This document shows positions 60,982 through 64,000 of a stretch of 64,000 bases of DNA, in pieces. The position numbers and the translations under genes were made by a program. The DNA is taken from contig NZ_FOET01000005.1 in assembly GCF_900110735.1 (NCBI RefSeq), forward strand, positions 271,829 to 335,828. The letters are read 5' to 3'. Numbering within the stretch: position 1 is the stretch's first letter; each line of letters starts with the position of its first letter. The notes under the pieces were generated by a model that was given only the letters and a program-made list of their open reading frames with translations, was not told where the DNA came from and ran no database searches. Source of the DNA: Streptomyces radiopugnans (GTDB lineage Bacteria > Actinomycetota > Actinomycetes > Streptomycetales > Streptomycetaceae).

Positions 60982-62235
60982 ATGGGCAAGTACCGCGTAG
61001 CGGTCGTCGGCGGAAGGCCGGCACCGGTCACGGGCGCGAGAGAACTCGGCATCGACGTCGTCCTCGTCCACGAGGAGGGCGCCTACGACGTGGCCGTGGC
61101 GGAGCACTGCGAACGCATCGTGCACGCCCCCATCGCCGACGGCCAGGCGGTCCTCGACGCGCTGAAGCCGCTGCACGACGAGCGCCCCTTCGACCGCGTC
61201 CTCACCACCACCGAACCGGCCGCCGAGTCCACCGGCTTCGTCGTGGACTCGCTGGGCCTGCCGGGCGTCACCGAGGCCACCGCCCGGGCACTCAAGGACA
61301 AGGCGCTGACCAGGGAGCTGCTGGACCGGCACGGGCTGAGCCCGGTGCGGTACCGCAGGGTGGAGGGCGCCGCCGAGATCGAGGCGTTCCGGGCCGAGAC
61401 CGGCGGCCGGATCATCGTCAAGCCGGTGGACGGCGTGGCGAGCCTCCACATCCACACCGTGGAGGGCCCCGGGGACGCGGAGAGGGCCTGGCGGGCACTG
61501 AGCGAGGCGGACGTCTCCGGGGTCATCGCCGAGGAGTACCTGGACGGCCCCGTCGTCAGTGTGGACTCCTTCTCGCACGAGGGCCGGCACCTGCCCATCG
61601 GCTACTCCGAGTACCGCATGAACGACCGGTACGTCGAGTGGGAGGTCAGCACTCCCAGCCGCCAGGCCGCCCCGTGGCTCGCCGAACTCCGCGACCTCAC
61701 CCCCAGGGTCCTGGACGCCGTGGGCCTCACCGAAGGGCCCTCGCACAGTGAGTTCGTCCTCACCGAGAAGGGCCCGCGCGTTCTCGAGTCGCACGCCCGG
61801 CTGGCCGGCAGCGGCGCGCCCGAGCTGGTCCGCCGCGCCTTCGGGCTGGACCTGAACCGGATGTTCCTCACGGTGCCGCTCGGCATCGACGAACTGCCGC
61901 AGACCCCGCCCGAGCCCCTGGGCGGCGCCGCGGTCCGGTTCTTCACCCCGGAGCCGGGCACGATCACCGGGATCGAGGTGGCCGACGACGCGGCCGACGA
62001 GATCCGCCACGTCCCCAGGGGCGAGAAGCTCCACGTCTTCCTGCCCTACCTGGACGAGTTCACGGGCACCGAGGTGGCGGCGGTGATCGGCAAGAGCGTC
62101 GGTGAGACCGTGCCGCCGCTGCTGACCGTCGCCGACTGCGTCTCCGGATACGTCATCGCCTCCGGGCGCGACGCGGACGACGCCGTCGCCAGGTGCGAGG
62201 CCGCCAACGACAGGATCCGCTTCAGGACCAGCTGA
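60982..62235 (+). CDS. ATP-grasp amino acid ligase-like enzyme (first)
   Basis: The product is 417 residues from the ATG at 60982, after GGAGGGAA. The N-terminal pre-ATP-grasp domain includes DRVLTTTEPAAESTGFV. The ATP-grasp core has LKDKALTRELLDRHGL, RIIVKPVDGVASLHIHTV, VIAEEYLDGPVVSVDSFS and SHSEFVLTEKGPRVLESHARLAG with the Mg-binding Glu. A C-terminal lid domain follows. The family (BacD/LAL-type) joins carboxylates to amines through acyl phosphates. It would make a peptide or amide bond in the product. Confidence 0.9.
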   Translation: MGKYRVAVVGGRPAPVTGARELGIDVVLVHEEGAYDVAVAEHCERIVHAPIADGQAVLDALKPLHDERPFDRVLTTTEPAAESTGFVVDSLGLPGVTEATARALKDKALTRELLDRHGLSPVRYRRVEGAAEIEAFRAETGGRIIVKPVDGVASLHIHTVEGPGDAERAWRALSEADVSGVIAEEYLDGPVVSVDSFSHEGRHLPIGYSEYRMNDRYVEWEVSTPSRQAAPWLAELRDLTPRVLDAVGLTEGPSHSEFVLTEKGPRVLESHARLAGSGAPELVRRAFGLDLNRMFLTVPLGIDELPQTPPEPLGGAAVRFFTPEPGTITGIEVADDAADEIRHVPRGEKLHVFLPYLDEFTGTEVAAVIGKSVGETVPPLLTVADCVSGYVIASGRDADDAVARCEAANDRIRFRTS

Positions 62236-62348
62236 AGGCCGCCGCCCGCCGCTCCCCCTCCGCACCGTGCCGGCCGGGCGGCCGGGCCCCGGTCGTGGGC
62301 CCGGCCGCCCGGTCCCGGGCAAGCCCCCGCACCCTCACGCTCCCTGGG

Positions 62349-62651
62349 ATGGAACCTCCTGTGAACACGATCACCTCCACTGTCCTGGCGGAGGGCTCCA
62401 CACCGGATCCCGTCGCCCAACTGAACTCCGTCCGCCGGCTCGTCGAGGACCGGTACACCTGCGATCAGCCGCTCGCCCGGGCCGCTCTGCACCTGATCGA
62501 CTGCGCGACCGACATCGTGGCCCAGCTCCCGGGCGGCGATCTGGAGGCGGCCCGCGGCGCGCTCGGCTCGGCCCGCGCCGCGGTGGTCTCGGCGACCTTC
62601 GCGGTGGGCCGGGTCCGGGACATGGCGACCGCCGAGGCGGAGCGCTCATGA
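62349..62651 (+). CDS. Small helical protein of unknown function within the cluster
   Basis: The product is 100 residues from the ATG at 62349; a GTG at 62361 (VNTITSTVLAEG) is nearly as good. It is predicted helical with no membrane segment: VAQLNSVRRLVEDRYTCDQP, AALHLIDCATDIVAQLPGG, SATFAVGRVRDMATAEAERS. Its stop overlaps the next ATG by four bases, so it is coupled to the second ATP-grasp gene. It could be a carrier, scaffold or subunit; there is no phosphopantetheine Ser motif. Confidence 0.65.
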   Translation: MEPPVNTITSTVLAEGSTPDPVAQLNSVRRLVEDRYTCDQPLARAALHLIDCATDIVAQLPGGDLEAARGALGSARAAVVSATFAVGRVRDMATAEAERS

Positions 62652-63910
62652 GCGGGCACATCGTCGTCATCCACCGCTGGCGCGACCGGCACGCCCACTA
62701 CGAGGACTATCTCGACCACCGCGCCCACCGGGTCACCTACGTGACCACGGAGACGGCGCTCGACTCCGTACCCGTCCGCGCGGCGGCCGTCGACGTGGTC
62801 CCGGCCACCGACGACCCGGACGCGGTCTGGCGAGCCGTGAGCGGGCTGCGCGCCCGTTTCGGTGCGCCCGAGAGGGTGGTGGCCCTCAACGAGGGCGACC
62901 TGGACACCGCCGCCCTCGTACGCGAGCGGCTCGGCTGCGCGGGGCAGACCCCCGGCACACTGGCCCGCTTCCGCGACAAACTGGTCATGAACCGGACGGT
63001 CGAGGGCGCGGGCATACCGGTTCCCGCCTTCGCGGACGCCCCCGACGAGGCGGCCGTCCGGGCGTTCGCCGACCGCCACGGATGGCCCGTGGTGGTCAAA
63101 CCGCGCAGGGGCACCGCCAGCCGGGGCGTCGTGCTCCTGGAGAGCCCCGCCGACCTGCCGTCGCTGCGCACCCTGCCTCCCGAGCCCCGTCTGGTGCAGG
63201 AGTTCTGCGCAGACGCGGTCTTCCACATCGACGGCCTGTGGACCGGCGACGGGCTCGGCCCCTGGCGGGCGTCCCGCTACGTCAACACCTGTGTGGACTT
63301 CACCAGGGGCGAGGCACTCGGCTCGGTCGAGGTCGACGATCCGGACCTCCTCGCATCGCTCTCCGGCTTCACGGACCGGGTCGCGCGCGCACTCGGCCCG
63401 GAACCCTGGGTCTTCCATCTGGAGGCATTCGTCGGTACGTCGCCCGACGGCCGGCGCACGGTCCGGTTCCTGGAGGCGGGCTACCGGGTCGGCGGGGCGG
63501 AGATCCCGTTCGTCTGGCGTGAGGTGCACGGCATCGACCTGATGCACGCCGCCGCCGACGTCCAGCTCGGCCGCCGCCCGGCGCTCCCCGTGCCGGACCG
63601 CTGGCGTACGGGCGGCTGGCTGCTGGTGCCCTCGCCCGTACCGGCCCCCTGCCGTGTGACGTCCTGGGCCCTTCCCGAGGCCCCGAGCCCTGACGAGGGC
63701 CCCTACGCGTCGGTGATCCCGGCCGTCGGCCATGTCGTCCCGCAGGTGGGCGGGTACGAGCACGTGGGCGCGCGGTTCCGGTTCCGGGGCGAGTCCAGCG
63801 GCGACGTGGAGAAGGCAGTCCTCCGCACGGCGGCGCAGTTCCGGCTGGAGTGCGTTCCCGCCGGGACGAACCGGGGAGGAGGCCGGGCGGTGTGCGGGCT
63901 GGACCGATGA
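62648..63910 (+). CDS. ATP-grasp enzyme (second)
   Basis: The product is 420 residues from the ATG at 62648. The core elements are FRDKLVMNRTVEGAGIPVP, WPVVVKPRRGTASRGVVLL, RLVQEFCADAVFHIDG and VFHLEAFVGTSPDGRRTV with RFLEAGYRVGG (Mg ligands). It is distinct from the first ATP-grasp in length and sequence and could form a second amide or ester bond. Its end overlaps the carA-like start by four bases (ATGA), so the last three genes form one translational unit. Confidence 0.9.
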   Translation: MSGHIVVIHRWRDRHAHYEDYLDHRAHRVTYVTTETALDSVPVRAAAVDVVPATDDPDAVWRAVSGLRARFGAPERVVALNEGDLDTAALVRERLGCAGQTPGTLARFRDKLVMNRTVEGAGIPVPAFADAPDEAAVRAFADRHGWPVVVKPRRGTASRGVVLLESPADLPSLRTLPPEPRLVQEFCADAVFHIDGLWTGDGLGPWRASRYVNTCVDFTRGEALGSVEVDDPDLLASLSGFTDRVARALGPEPWVFHLEAFVGTSPDGRRTVRFLEAGYRVGGAEIPFVWREVHGIDLMHAAADVQLGRRPALPVPDRWRTGGWLLVPSPVPAPCRVTSWALPEAPSPDEGPYASVIPAVGHVVPQVGGYEHVGARFRFRGESSGDVEKAVLRTAAQFRLECVPAGTNRGGGRAVCGLDR

Positions 63911-64000
63911 CGACTTCTGTTCGCACGGCCGCCAGGGTGCCCGCCGTACTGGTTCTGGAGGACGGCCGCATCTTCCGCGGCCGTGCCTACGGGGCGGTGG
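63907..64000 (+). CDS. carA: Carbamoyl-phosphate synthase small subunit (CarA) paralogue, 5' end only
   Basis: Thirty-one codons are visible before the window ends. After a short lead (MTTSVRTAARV), PAVLVLEDGRIFRGRAYGA is the conserved N-terminus of CarA. CarA supplies ammonia from glutamine to CarB for carbamoyl phosphate synthesis. Coupling to cluster genes implies a dedicated copy feeding the O-carbamoyltransferase; a CarB gene should follow outside the window. Confidence 0.85.
   Translation, partial: MTTSVRTAARVPAVLVLEDGRIFRGRAYGAV

Noticed and set aside
1..64000. CRISPR array
   Set aside because: No regularly spaced direct repeats with unique spacers are present; the tandem repeats seen have no spacers, and no cas gene is visible.
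54130..64000. Classical NRPS or PKS cluster
   Set aside because: No adenylation, condensation, ketosynthase or phosphopantetheine-carrier motif is seen in the visible part.

Overview
The window is high-GC actinobacterial chromosome, almost certainly Streptomyces. The base composition, the GTG/TTG starts, the SARP/Ser-Thr kinase regulators, the FbiC/F420 gene, the mycothiol-type MDMPI domains and the XRE-DUF397 pair all fit. From memory, the gene order from purU through afsK, afsS, afsR, fbiC and a D,D-carboxypeptidase follows the SCO44xx part of the S. coelicolor core chromosome. No database search was run.

Left and middle part (1 to about 45.4 kb) is core chromosome. It holds a branched-chain-type substrate-binding lipoprotein, an SCO4402-family protein, purU, an ECF sigma factor with its zinc-binding anti-sigma factor, STAS and HATPase regulators, a GlxA-type AraC regulator divergent from an MFS exporter, and a NUDIX, FAD monooxygenase and GNAT run. 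A TrmB-like regulator precedes a secreted subtilase. The afs locus follows: afsK (kinase with PQQ propeller), small secreted proteins, afsS and afsR. Then come a Tat-exported PHP metallohydrolase, fbiC, an ADP-ribosylglycohydrolase, a Scr1/Scr2-like pair, a GPP34 protein, a penicillin-binding D,D-carboxypeptidase, YihY/DUF3618/holin-like membrane proteins, a frameshifted NlpC/P60 gene, a secreted lipase, a MerR regulator, and a DEAD helicase, CBS and cold-shock group.

At 45.8 to 46.3 kb is a PIN-toxin module with an apparently truncated antitoxin. From 46,617 to 52,515 is a tRNA-Arg(CCT)-integrated island. It has a 43-bp direct repeat of the tRNA 3' half at each end, paired 13-bp-period GATGTCA repeats inside each end that look like integrase arm sites, a native and a replacement tRNA terminator, only the C-terminal stub of a tyrosine recombinase, a PaeR7I/XhoI-type restriction-modification pair, and a low-GC HNH-nuclease gene. 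The element looks stranded.

The right end (about 54.1 kb to the window edge, and continuing) is an apparent biosynthetic cluster with no NRPS or PKS in view. In order it has an SGNH hydrolase, a 28-residue peptide resembling a DUF5989 protein without its membrane helix, a 762-residue heme-oxygenase-like diiron (HDO) candidate with an internal duplication, a TobZ-type O-carbamoyltransferase, a 49-residue SxtJ-like protein, an Fe(II)/2-oxoglutarate oxygenase, an amino-acid-ligase-type ATP-grasp enzyme, a 100-residue unknown, a second ATP-grasp enzyme, and the start of a carbamoyl-phosphate synthase small subunit. My reading is that a small, ATP-grasp-assembled, oxidised and carbamoylated amino acid or peptide is made here, with its own carbamoyl-phosphate supply. 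This is the best candidate in the window for an undescribed system.
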